In this document: positions 6,792 to 15,705 of the stretch, one piece after another
How positions within the stretch are numbered: the stretch's first letter is position 1
Layout: each line of letters starts with the position of its first letter
From: Rubrivivax benzoatilyticus JA2 = ATCC BAA-35
GTDB taxonomy: Bacteria > Pseudomonadota > Gammaproteobacteria > Burkholderiales > Burkholderiaceae_C
Direction of reading: 5' to 3'
NCBI RefSeq assembly: GCF_000190375.1
Contig: NZ_AEWG01000084.1
Location: 1-41,252 of the forward strand
Length of the DNA stretch: 41,252 nucleotides
Program-made: the position numbers and the translations under genes
The notes under the pieces: model-generated
Databases searched by the model: none
Told to the model about the DNA's origin: nothing
The model's input: only the letters and a program-made list of their open reading frames with translations

Positions 6792-7811
6792 ATGCAACAG
6801 CCCCCCTTCGCGGCGCCCGAACTGGTCTGCCCCGCGGGCTCTCTGCGGGCCCTCCAGTTGGCCGTCGACGCCGGCGCCGACACGGTCTACCTGGGCCTGA
6901 AGAACGCCACCAACGCCCGGAACTTCGCCGGCCTGAACTTCGACGACGCCCAGGTGCGCGAGGGCATCGCCTACGCGCACAAGCGCGGCCGCAAGGTCCT
7001 GATGGCGCTGAACACCTTCGCCCAGTCGGCGGACGTGACGCCCTGGTACCGCGCGGTCGACACCGCCGTCGACTTCGGCGCCGACGCGCTGATCTGCGCC
7101 GACACCGCGGTGATGGCCTACGCCACGCGCACGCACCCCGAGCTGCGTCTGCACCTGTCGGTGCAGGCCTCGGCGACGAGCTACGAGGCGATCAACTTCT
7201 ACCAGCGCCACTACAACATCCAGCGTGCGGTGCTGCCGCGTGTGCTGACGCTGCAGCAGGTGCAGCACGTGCTGCGCAACACGACGGTCGAGATCGAGTG
7301 CTTCGCCTTCGGCAGCCTGTGCGTGATGGTCGAAGGCCGCTGCACGCTGTCGTCGTACGCCACCGGCCAGTCGCCGAACAACGTCGGCGTCTGCTCGCCG
7401 CCTTCCGCCGTGCGCTGGACCGACACGCCGACCGGCGTCGAGTCGCGCCTGGGCGGCATGCTGATCGACCACTACGCGCCCGACGAGCCGCGCGGCTACC
7501 CGACGATCTGCAAGGGCCGCTTCGTCGTCGAAGGCAAGCGCGACTACGCGATCGAGGAGCCGACCAGCCTGAACACGCTGGCCATCCTGCCCGAACTGAT
7601 GAAGATGGGCGTCAAGGCGCTGAAGATCGAAGGCCGCCAGCGCAGCCCCGCCTACACCGAGCAGGTGACCAAGGTCTGGCGCCAGGCGATCGACGCGGCC
7701 AAGGCCTCGCCCGACCGCTTCAGCGTGCAGCCGGCCTGGACCGCCACGCTGGGCCACCTCGCCGAAGGCCAGCAGCACACGCTCGGCGCGCTGGACCGCC
7801 CGTGGCGCTGA
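6792..7811 (+). CDS. ubiU: O2-independent ubiquinone hydroxylation protein UbiU (U32 family)
   Basis: 339-aa U32 peptidase-family protein that with UbiV hydroxylates the ubiquinone ring in the absence of oxygen. It carries the four cysteines that hold a 4Fe-4S cluster in UbiU: C-x6-C in CVMVEGRC, then C-x16-C ending in NNVGVC, then YPTIC. The N-terminus (APELVCPAGSLRALQLAVDAGADTVY) is characteristic of the family. Length is close to E. coli UbiU (331 aa). It is first in ubiU-ubiV-ubiT and divergent from the anaerobic ribonucleotide reductase operon, with matching FNR-type boxes. Generic databases may label it a collagenase-like protease; the cysteine pattern and neighbours favour UbiU. Confidence 0.95.
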   Translation: MQQPPFAAPELVCPAGSLRALQLAVDAGADTVYLGLKNATNARNFAGLNFDDAQVREGIAYAHKRGRKVLMALNTFAQSADVTPWYRAVDTAVDFGADALICADTAVMAYATRTHPELRLHLSVQASATSYEAINFYQRHYNIQRAVLPRVLTLQQVQHVLRNTTVEIECFAFGSLCVMVEGRCTLSSYATGQSPNNVGVCSPPSAVRWTDTPTGVESRLGGMLIDHYAPDEPRGYPTICKGRFVVEGKRDYAIEEPTSLNTLAILPELMKMGVKALKIEGRQRSPAYTEQVTKVWRQAIDAAKASPDRFSVQPAWTATLGHLAEGQQHTLGALDRPWR

Positions 7812-7825
7812 GACCGGACGAGACG

Positions 7826-8755
7826 ATGAGTTCCGAACGCATTAAGCTGACCGTCGGCCCGGTGCTGACCTACTGGACGCGCCAGGCGCTGATGGATTTC
7901 TACGCCGGTGTCGCCGAATCGGCCGCCGACGCCGTCGTGCTCGGCGAGGTCGTCTGCTCGCGCCGCTACGAGTTCAAGCTCGACGACTGGCTGGACCTGG
8001 CCGCCGACCTGCGCGCCGCCGGCAAGGAGGTCGTGCTGGCGACGCAGGGCCTGATCGAGTCCGAGTCCGACCTGCGTGTCGTGCGCCGCATCGCCGAGCA
8101 GCGCGACTACCTCGTCGAGGCCGGTGACGCCTCGGCGCTGGCGGTGCTGGAGCCCGCCGGCGTGCCGTTCGCGATCGGCCCGCACGTCAACGTCTACAGC
8201 CGTGCCGCGCTCGAGGAGCACGCACGTTTCGGCGCCGTGCGCTGGACGGCGCCGACCGAGCTGCCGCTGGACGCGATGGGCCGCGTGAACCCGGCCGCCG
8301 ACCCGGTGAAGGCCGGCCAGACGCCGGTCGAGACCGAGGCCTTCGCCTTCGGCCGCACGCCGCTGGCGTTCTCGGCGCGCTGCTTCACCGCGCGCCACCA
8401 CCGGCTGAGCAAGGACCAGTGCGAGTTCCGCTGCCAGGACTATCCCGACGGCCTGCTGCTGTCGACCAGCGACGGCAAGCCCTTCCTGGTGCTCAACGGC
8501 ATCCAGACCCAGGGTGCGGCGCAGCACTGCCTGATCGAGCAGCGTGAGCAGATCGTCGCCCACGGCGTGCGCCGCCTGCGCCTGTCGCCGTGCTCGCAGC
8601 ACTTCAGCACCGTCGTCGCCTGCTTCGAGCAGGTGATGAACCAGGGGGCGCCGGCCGCGGCCGCGCGCCGTGAGCTCGAGGCCATCGCACTGCCGGGCGG
8701 TCTGGCCAACGGGTACGCGCAAGGTCGCGCCGGCATGGAATGGAAAGCCGCATGA
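7826..8755 (+). CDS. ubiV: O2-independent ubiquinone hydroxylation protein UbiV (U32 family)
   Basis: 309-aa partner of UbiU in the anaerobic hydroxylation complex. The family's cluster cysteines are visible: one in GEVVCSRR near residue 45, and the group SARCFTARHHRLSKDQCEFRC near residues 183-203. E. coli UbiV is 292 aa. The start ATG 7826 lies 14 bp after the ubiU stop and follows GGACGAGACG. The stop overlaps the ubiT start as ATGA, so the three genes form a tight operon. Confidence 0.95.
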   Translation: MSSERIKLTVGPVLTYWTRQALMDFYAGVAESAADAVVLGEVVCSRRYEFKLDDWLDLAADLRAAGKEVVLATQGLIESESDLRVVRRIAEQRDYLVEAGDASALAVLEPAGVPFAIGPHVNVYSRAALEEHARFGAVRWTAPTELPLDAMGRVNPAADPVKAGQTPVETEAFAFGRTPLAFSARCFTARHHRLSKDQCEFRCQDYPDGLLLSTSDGKPFLVLNGIQTQGAAQHCLIEQREQIVAHGVRRLRLSPCSQHFSTVVACFEQVMNQGAPAAAARRELEAIALPGGLANGYAQGRAGMEWKAA

Positions 8756-9204
8756 GCACCAAGTCCCAAGCCTTCGTCGCGCCGCGTTCGCTGGCCGAGC
8801 TGCACGCGCTGGCGGCCGCCAAGGTCAAGCCCATCGTGCAGCGCCTGCCGATGCAGCCGCCCAGCCTGGTGCTGGCGCTGGCGATGAACAAGCTGCTGCT
8901 GCCGCGCCTGCCGGCCGACGCCAAGGCGGCGCTGTCGGGGCGCAGCGTCGAGGTCGCGGTCACCGACCTCGGCCTGGCGATGAAGCTGCAGCTCGCCGAA
9001 CGCGGCTTCGTGCTGGCGCCGCAGAGCCAGCCGGTCGCGCTGCGCATCGCCGCCGCGTTGCCCGACTACCTGCGCCTGCTGCGCGGCGAGGACGACGCCG
9101 ACCGCCTGTTCTTCGAGCGCGCCCTCGTGATGGAAGGCGACACCGAGATGGGCCTGGTGCTGAAGAACACGCTCGACGCGCTGGGGCCGCTGTTCCGCTT
9201 CTGA
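8752..9204 (+). CDS. ubiT: Ubiquinone biosynthesis accessory factor UbiT (SCP2 domain)
   Basis: 150-aa SCP2 (sterol carrier) domain protein. In E. coli UbiT is needed for anaerobic ubiquinone synthesis and is thought to hold the lipid intermediates. The C-terminal RALVMEGDTEMGLVLKNTLD is the recognisable part of the family. It is a little shorter than E. coli UbiT (174 aa). The ATG at 8752 overlaps the ubiV stop (ATGA), which makes it preferable to an in-frame ATG at 8740. Together with UbiU and UbiV it completes the oxygen-independent pathway branch. Confidence 0.92.
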   Translation: MSTKSQAFVAPRSLAELHALAAAKVKPIVQRLPMQPPSLVLALAMNKLLLPRLPADAKAALSGRSVEVAVTDLGLAMKLQLAERGFVLAPQSQPVALRIAAALPDYLRLLRGEDDADRLFFERALVMEGDTEMGLVLKNTLDALGPLFRF

Positions 9205-9206
9205 TC

Positions 9207-9225
9207 CGGCGCAACGCCGTTTCTT
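9207..9225 (+). terminator. Weak intrinsic terminator after ubiT
   Basis: A short hairpin (arms CGGCG and CGCCG, loop CAA) is followed by TTTCTT, directly downstream of the ubiT stop. The stem is only 5 bp, so termination may be partial. A sigma-70-like pair TTGTCA (9224-9229) and TAATTT (9246-9251) follows and could serve the next gene. Confidence 0.4.
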
Positions 9226-9380
9226 GTCAATTTTGCAGCTTCGGGTAATTTGACCGTTTTGGCGCGTTTCAGGACCCATAACCCGGTCTTTTGCAACGAC
9301 TGCCGCCGCCGTTCTTCCCGATGATCGAACCCGGGGCTCCCGCCGCCTGGGGCCCCGTTCGATCCACGAAGAACACCGGC

Positions 9381-10976
9381 ATGAACATCACCGCCTTCAC
9401 CGTCCGCACCCGGCTGCTCGCCAGCTTCGGGCTGCTCGCCTCGATCGTGCTCGTGGTCAGCGGCTTCGCGCTGCACGCGCAGTGGAAGAGCTATCGGGTC
9501 TTCGCCGGCTACGTCAACGAGGACGCGCAGCGCCTGCAATTGGCCAACCGGATGCTCGACGCCGCCAATGCGCGCGCGATCGGTGCGCGCGATCTGGTCA
9601 TCGTCGACTCCGATGCCGATCGTGCCGCCCTGAAGTCTGCCGTCGGCCAGGCCGACGAACGTGTGCAGCAGAACCTGGCGCGCCTGAAGCAGGCGCTCGC
9701 CGCTGCCGACGACGTGGGCGATCGCGAGCGCGAACTCTTCAACGCGATCGAACGCATCGAGGCCGAGTACGGCCCGGTGGCTCGGGCGATCGTCGATCTC
9801 GCCGCCTCGGGCCAGAGCGAGGCGGCGATCCGCCGCATCGACGAGCGCTGCCGGCCCTTGCTGGCACGACTGATCGGGGCTGCGGACGCCTATGTCGAGC
9901 ACGGCAACGAACTGGCCGCCGAACATGTCGCGCAGGCCGACGCGGCCTTCGCCGCCCAGCGCTGGCTGCTGATCGGTGTCGGGCTGGCGGCCATGCTGCT
10001 GGCCGGCGTGCTGGCTCACCTCGTGACCGGCGGCATCACGCGGGCGCTGGGTGCCGAGCCGGGTGAACTCGGTGCGGCGGCTTCGCGCGTGGCCGACGGC
10101 GATCTCGGCCCGGTGCCGGGTGCCGAACTTGCGCCGGCCGGCAGCGTGCTCGCCTCGCTGGGCGCGATGCAGCAAAGCTTGGCGCGCATCGTCGCCCAGG
10201 TGCGTTCGGCCTCCGACTCGATCGCCACCGGTTCGGCGCAGATCGCCACCGGCAACGCCGACCTGTCGCAGCGCACCGAGACCCAGGCTTCCAACCTGGC
10301 ACAGACGGCGGCCTCGATGGACGAGATGAGCGCCTCGGTGCGCCACAACGCCGAGACCGCGCAGCAGGCGACGCAACTCGCCGGCTCGGCCAGCACCGTG
10401 GCCCGCCAGGGCGGTCAGGTCGTCGGCGCGGTGGTCGCGACGATGCAGGAGATCAGCGACAGCTCGCGCCGCATCGCCGACATCACCGGCGTCATCGACG
10501 GCATCGCCTTCCAGACCAACATCCTGGCGCTGAACGCCGCCGTCGAGGCGGCCCGCGCCGGCGAGCAGGGCCGCGGTTTCGCGGTCGTCGCCGGCGAGGT
10601 GCGTTCGCTGGCCCACCGTGCCGCCGAAGCGGCACGCGAGATCAAGACGCTGATCGGCAACTCGGTCGACAAGGTCGAGGCCGGCACGCGCCTGGTCGGC
10701 GACGCAGGCCGCACGATGGACGAGATCGTCGCCCAGGTGCAGCGTGTGGCGGACCTGATCGGCGAGATCGGGCATGCCACCACCGAGCAGACCGCTGGCA
10801 TCGCCCAGGTCAGCACCGCCGTCGGCGGTCTGGACCAGGCGACGCAGCAGAACGCCGCGCTCGTCGAAGAGAGCGCCGCAGCCGCCGAGAGCCTGCGCCA
10901 ACAGGCCGCGCGGCTGACCACGCTGGTCAGCGTCTTCCGCCTGGAGGCCACCGCCGCGCGCGCCGAAGCCGCCTGA
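9381..10976 (+). CDS. Methyl-accepting chemotaxis protein
   Basis: 531-aa membrane chemoreceptor. TM1 is at about residues 11-33. A helical periplasmic domain of about 160 residues follows (four-helix-bundle type by appearance). TM2 is near 194-214, then a HAMP segment, then a long signalling coiled coil with the conserved hairpin tip [21 protein letters not shown] near residue 373. It controls a CheA kinase through CheW. There is no C-terminal NWETF-type pentapeptide for CheR docking; the chain ends ARAEAA. The start ATG 9381 ([11 protein letters not shown]) is typical for the family; the frame is open upstream to a TTG at 9291, which would add 30 residues unlike receptor N-termini. No che genes are nearby, and the ligand cannot be read from sequence. 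Confidence 0.92.
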   Translation: MNITAFTVRTRLLASFGLLASIVLVVSGFALHAQWKSYRVFAGYVNEDAQRLQLANRMLDAANARAIGARDLVIVDSDADRAALKSAVGQADERVQQNLARLKQALAAADDVGDRERELFNAIERIEAEYGPVARAIVDLAASGQSEAAIRRIDERCRPLLARLIGAADAYVEHGNELAAEHVAQADAAFAAQRWLLIGVGLAAMLLAGVLAHLVTGGITRALGAEPGELGAAASRVADGDLGPVPGAELAPAGSVLASLGAMQQSLARIVAQVRSASDSIATGSAQIATGNADLSQRTETQASNLAQTAASMDEMSASVRHNAETAQQATQLAGSASTVARQGGQVVGAVVATMQEISDSSRRIADITGVIDGIAFQTNILALNAAVEAARAGEQGRGFAVVAGEVRSLAHRAAEAAREIKTLIGNSVDKVEAGTRLVGDAGRTMDEIVAQVQRVADLIGEIGHATTEQTAGIAQVSTAVGGLDQATQQNAALVEESAAAAESLRQQAARLTTLVSVFRLEATAARAEAA

Positions 10977-11025
10977 GCGCGACCGCGCGGCCGCGCGGCC
11001 GCGTGGCGCCACGGCGACGGCAGTC

Positions 11026-11058
11026 TTGACGTGTGTCATGTGCGCTGCAACATGACAC
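11026..11058 (+). promoter_or_regulatory. Perfect inverted repeat, candidate operator of the phosphotransacylase-ackA-phaC operon
   Basis: GTGTCATGT (11033-11041) and ACATGACAC (11050-11058) form a 9-bp inverted repeat with no mismatch and an 8-bp spacer. A -35-like TTGACG sits at 11026-11031 and a weak -10-like CAACAT at 11048-11053, so a bound protein would cover the promoter. A second -10-like CAGAAT is at 11122-11127. The regulator is unknown to me. Confidence 0.5.
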
Positions 11059-11247
11059 CGCTGTGCCCCCGCCGCGCGCGGTGCTAGGCGTGGCGCCCCA
11101 CACGCACGCGCCGCGGACGTTCAGAATCGTTCCGGCAGCCCCGTCGCGTCCGAGCGGGGGGGCGCTGCCGCGCGGCGCAGGCCAGGCGGCTCGCGCGGAC
11201 CCCGCCTCCCGGACGTCCGCATCGTCGGCACCAGACGGGAGCGGGAC

Positions 11248-12654
11248 ATGGGCGCACAAGAAGGCCTGATCGAGAACCTGACCTACGACGAGCTGCGTCC
11301 GGGCCAGCGCGCGCAGATGATGCGCACGCTGTCCAAGGACGACATCAACGCCTTCGCGCTGGTCTCCGGCGACGTCAACCCGGCGCACGTCGACGCCGAG
11401 TACGCCGAAGGCACACGTTTCAAGGGCGTCATCGCGCACGGCATGTGGGCCGGCGCGCTGATCTCCAGCCTGCTCGGCACCGAGTTTCCCGGCCCGGGCA
11501 CGATCTACCTCGAGCAGAGCCTGCGTTTCCACCGCCCGGTGCGCGTCGGCGACACGCTGACGGTGGGCGTCACGGTGGCCGAGAAGGACGACACGACACG
11601 CAACGTCACGCTCGACTGCATCGTGCTCAACCAGCACGGCGACCAGGTCGTCACCGGCCGCGCGCTGGTGCGCGCGCCGACGCAGAAGATCGTGCGCCCG
11701 CGCGCCGCGATGCCGACGATGCACCTGTTCGACCCCGAGGCGCGGCTCGAAGCCTGGGTGCAGACGCTGCGCGGCCACCCGCCGGTGCGCTGCGTCGTCG
11801 TGCATCCCTGCGACGAAGGCTCGCTGCACGGCGCGCTCGACGCACGTGCGCACGGGCTGATCGAGCCGGTGTTCGTCGGCCCGGCGCTGCGCATGCGCAC
11901 GCTGGCCGAGCAGTTGCAGGTCTCGCTGGAGGGCATCGAGATCGTCGACGTGCCGCACAGCCACGCCGCCGCGGTCGCCGCCGCGGCGCTGGCCGCGCGT
12001 GGCGAGGCGCAGATGCTGATGAAGGGCAGCCTGCACACCGACGAGCTGATCAAGGCCGTGCTCGACGAGAACTCGCTGCGCACCGGGCGGCGCATGTCGC
12101 ACGTCTACCGCTTCGAGGTGCCGGCCTATCCGAAGCCGCTGCTGGTCACCGACGCGGCGATCAACATCGCGCCGACGCTGGCCGAGAAGGCCGACATCGT
12201 GCGCAACGCCGTCGAGCTGGCGCACGCGCTGGGCGTGCACCAGCCGCGGGTCGCGCTGCTGTCGGCGGTGGAGACGGTGACGCCGCGGCTGGCCTCGACG
12301 CTGGACGCCGCGGCGCTGTGCAAGATGGCCGATCGCGGCCAGATCACCGGCGCGCTGCTCGACGGGCCGCTGGCCTTCGACAACGCGATCTCGGTCGAGG
12401 CCGCGCGCATCAAGCACATCGAGTCGCCGGTGGCCGGCAATGCCGACATCCTCGTCGTGCCCGATCTGGAGGCCGGCAACATGCTCGCCAAGCAGCTCGA
12501 GTACCTGGCCGGTGCGGCGAGCTGCGGCGTCGTGCTCGGCGCGCGCGTGCCGATCGCGCTGACCAGCCGCGCCGACGCGGCGATCTCGCGCATGGCCTCG
12601 GCGGCGCTGGCCGGCGTCGTCGCCCGCGCCATCGCCGCCGGGAAGGCGCGATGA
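11248..12654 (+). CDS. Bifunctional MaoC-type enoyl-CoA hydratase / phosphate acyltransferase
   Basis: 468-aa fusion. Residues ~15-150 are a MaoC/hydratase-2 hot-dog domain with the catalytic pair D42 and H47 in SGDVNPAH. Residues ~165-468 are a phosphate acetyl/butyryl-transferase domain that exchanges CoA for phosphate on an acyl group (MLMKGSLHTDELIKAV, VTDAAINIAPTL, ITGALLDGPLAFDNAIS). The two-domain protein is a known architecture in proteobacteria. The ATG at 11248 follows GGGAGCGGGAC. The stop overlaps the acetate kinase start as ATGA. With AckA it can turn acyl-CoA into acyl-phosphate and then acid plus ATP. With PhaC next door, the hydratase domain could feed 3-hydroxyacyl-CoA to polyester synthesis (inference). 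Confidence 0.92.
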   Translation: MGAQEGLIENLTYDELRPGQRAQMMRTLSKDDINAFALVSGDVNPAHVDAEYAEGTRFKGVIAHGMWAGALISSLLGTEFPGPGTIYLEQSLRFHRPVRVGDTLTVGVTVAEKDDTTRNVTLDCIVLNQHGDQVVTGRALVRAPTQKIVRPRAAMPTMHLFDPEARLEAWVQTLRGHPPVRCVVVHPCDEGSLHGALDARAHGLIEPVFVGPALRMRTLAEQLQVSLEGIEIVDVPHSHAAAVAAAALAARGEAQMLMKGSLHTDELIKAVLDENSLRTGRRMSHVYRFEVPAYPKPLLVTDAAINIAPTLAEKADIVRNAVELAHALGVHQPRVALLSAVETVTPRLASTLDAAALCKMADRGQITGALLDGPLAFDNAISVEAARIKHIESPVAGNADILVVPDLEAGNMLAKQLEYLAGAASCGVVLGARVPIALTSRADAAISRMASAALAGVVARAIAAGKAR

Positions 12655-13832
12655 ACGCTGCACCGCGCGACGCGGTGCTGGCGCTCAACGCGGGGTCCTC
12701 GTCGCTGAAGTTCGGCGTCTACGAGCGCCAGGGGCCGGCCTTGTGGACTGGCTTGTTCGAAGGTCTGGAGCCCGGCGGCGAGCCGAGCTGGCACCTTGCC
12801 GGCGAAGACGCGCGCCGCCTGGTGCAGGCGCCCGGGCAGGACGGTTTTGCCGCCGCGCTGGACGCGCTGCTGGCCTTGCTGGCGGCACGCGGGCGGCGGC
12901 TCGCGGCGGTGGCGCACCGCGTCGTGCACGGCGGCTCGCGCTGCGTCGCGCCCTGCGTGCTCGACGCCGAACTGCTGGCGTATCTGCACACGCTGGAGCC
13001 GCTGGCGCCGCTGCACCAGCCGCACAATCTGGCCGGCGTCGCGGCGATCCACCGCGCGCTGCCGGCGCTGCCACAGGTGGCGTGTTTCGACACCGCCTTC
13101 CACGCGACGATGCCCGAGGTCGAACGCCGGCTGCCGCTGCCGCGTGACTTCGAGTCGCGAGGCCTGCGGCGCTACGGCTTTCACGGCCTGTCCTACGAGT
13201 CGGTCAGCGGCACGCTGGCCGGCGTCTCGGCGCGTGCCGGCGGCCGGCTGCTGATGGCCCACCTGGGCAACGGCGCCAGCCTCTGCGGCGCCGTCGGCGG
13301 GCGTTCGGTCGCCTCGTCGATGGGCCTGTCGGCGCTGGACGGGCTGATGATGGGCACCCGCAGCGGCGCGTTGGACCCCGGCGTGCTGCTCCACCTGTGG
13401 CGCGACGGCTGGACGCTGGAGCAGGTCGAGCGCCTGCTCTACAAGCAGTCGGGCCTGCTCGGCGTCTCCGGGCTGTCGGCCGACATGCGCACGCTGCGCG
13501 CCAGTGCCGAGCCGGCGGCGGCCGAGGCGATCGCACTCTTCACCCACCGCCTGCTGCGCGAGGCCGGCGCCATCGTCGCCGTGCTCGGCGGGCTGGACGT
13601 ACTGGCCTTCACCGGCGGCATCGGCGAACACGACGCGCGGCTGCGCGAAGACGTCGCCGCCGCGCTGGGCTTCACCGGCCTGGTGCTCGACGCCGCCGCC
13701 AACCGCGCGGCGCCGCCCGACCGGCCGGTGCCGCTGCACGCCGCCGGCAGCGCCGTCGAGGTCTGGGTCGTGCCGACCGACGAAGGCCGGGTCGCCGCCG
13801 ATGCCGCGTTCCGCCACCTGGACGGCGGCTGA
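12651..13832 (+). CDS. ackA: Acetate (or short-chain acyl) kinase
   Basis: 393-aa ASKHA-fold kinase that makes ATP and acetate from acetyl phosphate, or the reverse. Visible are the N-terminal LALNAGSSSLKFGVY (residues ~9-23), HRVVHGG, FDTAFHATMP, RRYGFHGLSYE, HLGNGASL, MGTRSGALDPG and the C-terminal FTGGIGEHD. All canonical motifs and the usual ~400-residue length are present. The start overlaps the stop of the upstream phosphotransacylase fusion (ATGA). The specificity could be propionate or butyrate, given the fused partner; the sequence does not decide this. Confidence 0.95.
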   Translation: MNAAPRDAVLALNAGSSSLKFGVYERQGPALWTGLFEGLEPGGEPSWHLAGEDARRLVQAPGQDGFAAALDALLALLAARGRRLAAVAHRVVHGGSRCVAPCVLDAELLAYLHTLEPLAPLHQPHNLAGVAAIHRALPALPQVACFDTAFHATMPEVERRLPLPRDFESRGLRRYGFHGLSYESVSGTLAGVSARAGGRLLMAHLGNGASLCGAVGGRSVASSMGLSALDGLMMGTRSGALDPGVLLHLWRDGWTLEQVERLLYKQSGLLGVSGLSADMRTLRASAEPAAAEAIALFTHRLLREAGAIVAVLGGLDVLAFTGGIGEHDARLREDVAAALGFTGLVLDAAANRAAPPDRPVPLHAAGSAVEVWVVPTDEGRVAADAAFRHLDGG

Positions 13833-13848
13833 GTTTCAAGGAGTCCGC

Positions 13849-15618
13849 ATGCACAACCCGAACGTCGCCGCCGCCGTGCTCGCCGATCCGGCGCTGGACC
13901 CGGCGCTGGCCGCCGCACGCCGCCTCGACAGCCACTTCCACGCCGCCGTCGCGCCGGCCTTCTCGGGGCTGTCGCCGATCTCGCTGGCGCTGGCCTGGCA
14001 GGACTGGGCGCTGCACCTGGCGACGCAGCCAGCCACCGCGCTGGCGCTGGTCGCCCGCGCCCAGCAGTCCTGGCTGCAGGCCTGGGGCGAGATGCTGGGC
14101 CAGGCCGAGCCCGGCAACGGCGACGCCCGTTTTGCCGCCCCGGCGTGGAGGCAGTGGCCCTGGGCGCCGGTGGTGCACGGCTGGCACGCCACCGAACGCT
14201 GGTGGCAGGACGCGACCGACCTGCGCGGCGTCGACCCGCACCACCGCGAGGTCGTGCGTTTCTTCGCCCGCCAGTGGCTGGACATGCTGGCGCCGTCGAA
14301 TGCCGGCCTGGCCAACCCCGAGGTGCTGCAGCGCACCGCCGAACGCGGCGGCGCCAACCTCGTCGACGGCACGCTGCACGCGCTGGACGGCTGGCGCCGC
14401 CAGCACGGCCTGGAGCCGCTGCGCACGCCCGAGCGGCGTTACGAGCCCGGTGTCGACGTCGCCGTGACGCCCGGCCAGGTGGTCTGGCGCAACCACCTCG
14501 TCGAGCTGATCCAGTACCTGCCGCTGACCGCCTCGGTGCAGGCCGAGCCGGTGTTCATCGTTCCGTCGTGGATCATGAAGTACTACATCCTCGACCTGTC
14601 GCCGCACAACTCGTTCGTCAAGTGGCTGGTCGAGCAGGGCCACACGGTCTTCATCCTCAGCTGGCGCAACCCCGACGAGTCGGACGCGCTGCTGGCGATG
14701 CAGGACTATCTGGAGCTCGGCATCTTCGACCCGCTGGCGCAGATCGCCCGGATGATCCCGGGGCGGCGCGTTCACGCCTGCGGCTACTGCCTGGGCGGCA
14801 CGCTGCTGTCGCTGGCCGCCGCGGCGCTGGCGCGGCCGGGGCGCATCGCACGCGCCGAGCTGCTGCCGGAACTGGCCAGCGTCTCGCTGCTGGCCGCCGA
14901 GACCGACTTCACCGAGCCCGGCGAGATGGGCGTGCTGATCGACGAGTCGCAGGTCACGCTGCTCGAGGACATGATGGCCGAACGCGGCTTCCTCACCGGC
15001 GCGCAGATGGCCGGCTCCTTCGCCTACCTGCATTCACGCGACCAGGTCTGGTCACGCCGGCTGCGCGAGTTCTGGCTCGGCGAGCCCGACAGCCCCAACG
15101 ACCTGATGGCCTGGAACGCCGACCTGACGCGCATGCCGGCGGCGATGCACAGCGAGTACCTGCGCCGCTGCTACCTGCGCAACGAGATCGCCGAAGGGCG
15201 CTTCCCGGTCGAAGGGCGCGCGGTGTCGCTGTCGGACATCGCGGCGCCGATGTTCGTCGTCGGCACCGAGAAGGATCACGTCTCGCCGTGGAAGTCGGTC
15301 TACAAGATCCACCGCCTGGCCGACACCACGATCACCTTCGTGCTGACCAGCGGCGGCCACAACGCCGGCATCGTCAGCGAGCCCGGCCACGCCAACCGGC
15401 GCTACCGCATGGCCACACGCGAGGTCGACGGCGCCTGGGTCGACCCCGAGGCCTGGGCCGAGCAGGCGCCGCGCCACGAAGGTTCGTGGTGGACCGCCTG
15501 GCACGAGTGGCTGCTGGCCCAGGGCAGCGGCGAGACCGCCAAGGCGCGCACGCCGGCCAAGGCCGACGTCGTCTGCGCCGCGCCGGGCACTTACGTGTAC
15601 CAGTGCTGGCGTGACTGA
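13849..15618 (+). CDS. phaC: Class I poly(3-hydroxyalkanoate) synthase
   Basis: 589-aa polyester synthase that polymerises 3-hydroxyacyl-CoA into storage granules. The lipase-like box GYCLGG contains the nucleophile C314. The other catalytic residues are D476 (GTEKDHVSPW) and H504 (GGHNAG), nearly the same spacing as in Cupriavidus PhaC. The N-terminal domain and single-subunit length indicate class I. AAGGAG sits 5 bp before the ATG, the clearest ribosome site of the window. It is third in the operon after the phosphotransacylase fusion and ackA (16-bp gap). No phaA, phaB, phasin or phaR gene is in the window. Confidence 0.95.
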   Translation: MHNPNVAAAVLADPALDPALAAARRLDSHFHAAVAPAFSGLSPISLALAWQDWALHLATQPATALALVARAQQSWLQAWGEMLGQAEPGNGDARFAAPAWRQWPWAPVVHGWHATERWWQDATDLRGVDPHHREVVRFFARQWLDMLAPSNAGLANPEVLQRTAERGGANLVDGTLHALDGWRRQHGLEPLRTPERRYEPGVDVAVTPGQVVWRNHLVELIQYLPLTASVQAEPVFIVPSWIMKYYILDLSPHNSFVKWLVEQGHTVFILSWRNPDESDALLAMQDYLELGIFDPLAQIARMIPGRRVHACGYCLGGTLLSLAAAALARPGRIARAELLPELASVSLLAAETDFTEPGEMGVLIDESQVTLLEDMMAERGFLTGAQMAGSFAYLHSRDQVWSRRLREFWLGEPDSPNDLMAWNADLTRMPAAMHSEYLRRCYLRNEIAEGRFPVEGRAVSLSDIAAPMFVVGTEKDHVSPWKSVYKIHRLADTTITFVLTSGGHNAGIVSEPGHANRRYRMATREVDGAWVDPEAWAEQAPRHEGSWWTAWHEWLLAQGSGETAKARTPAKADVVCAAPGTYVYQCWRD

Positions 15619-15628
15619 GTCCGGACAT

Positions 15629-15648
15629 GGGACGCCGGAAGGCGTCCC
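15629..15648 (+). terminator. Hairpin after phaC
   Basis: GGGACGCC (15629-15636), loop GGAA, GGCGTCCC (15641-15648), with outer partial pairing of GTCCGG and CCGGAC. It lies 10 bp after the phaC stop in the gap to a convergent gene. There is no T-run, so it may be a Rho-assisted or mRNA-stabilising stem. Confidence 0.5.
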
Positions 15649-15705
15649 GTGCCGGACGAAGGCCTGAGCGCGATTTCACGCGCGAGGGCTGGCCTCGATC
15701 CGGTC

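Noticed and set aside
9221..9260. Sigma-28 (flagellar) promoter in front of the chemoreceptor
   Set aside because: TCAATTTT and TCGGGTAA are too close together to fit the -35/-10 spacing of sigma-28.
12126..13817. 563-codon minus-strand frame opposite ackA and the phosphotransacylase
   Set aside because: No recognisable motif, and it is antisense to two well-defined enzymes.
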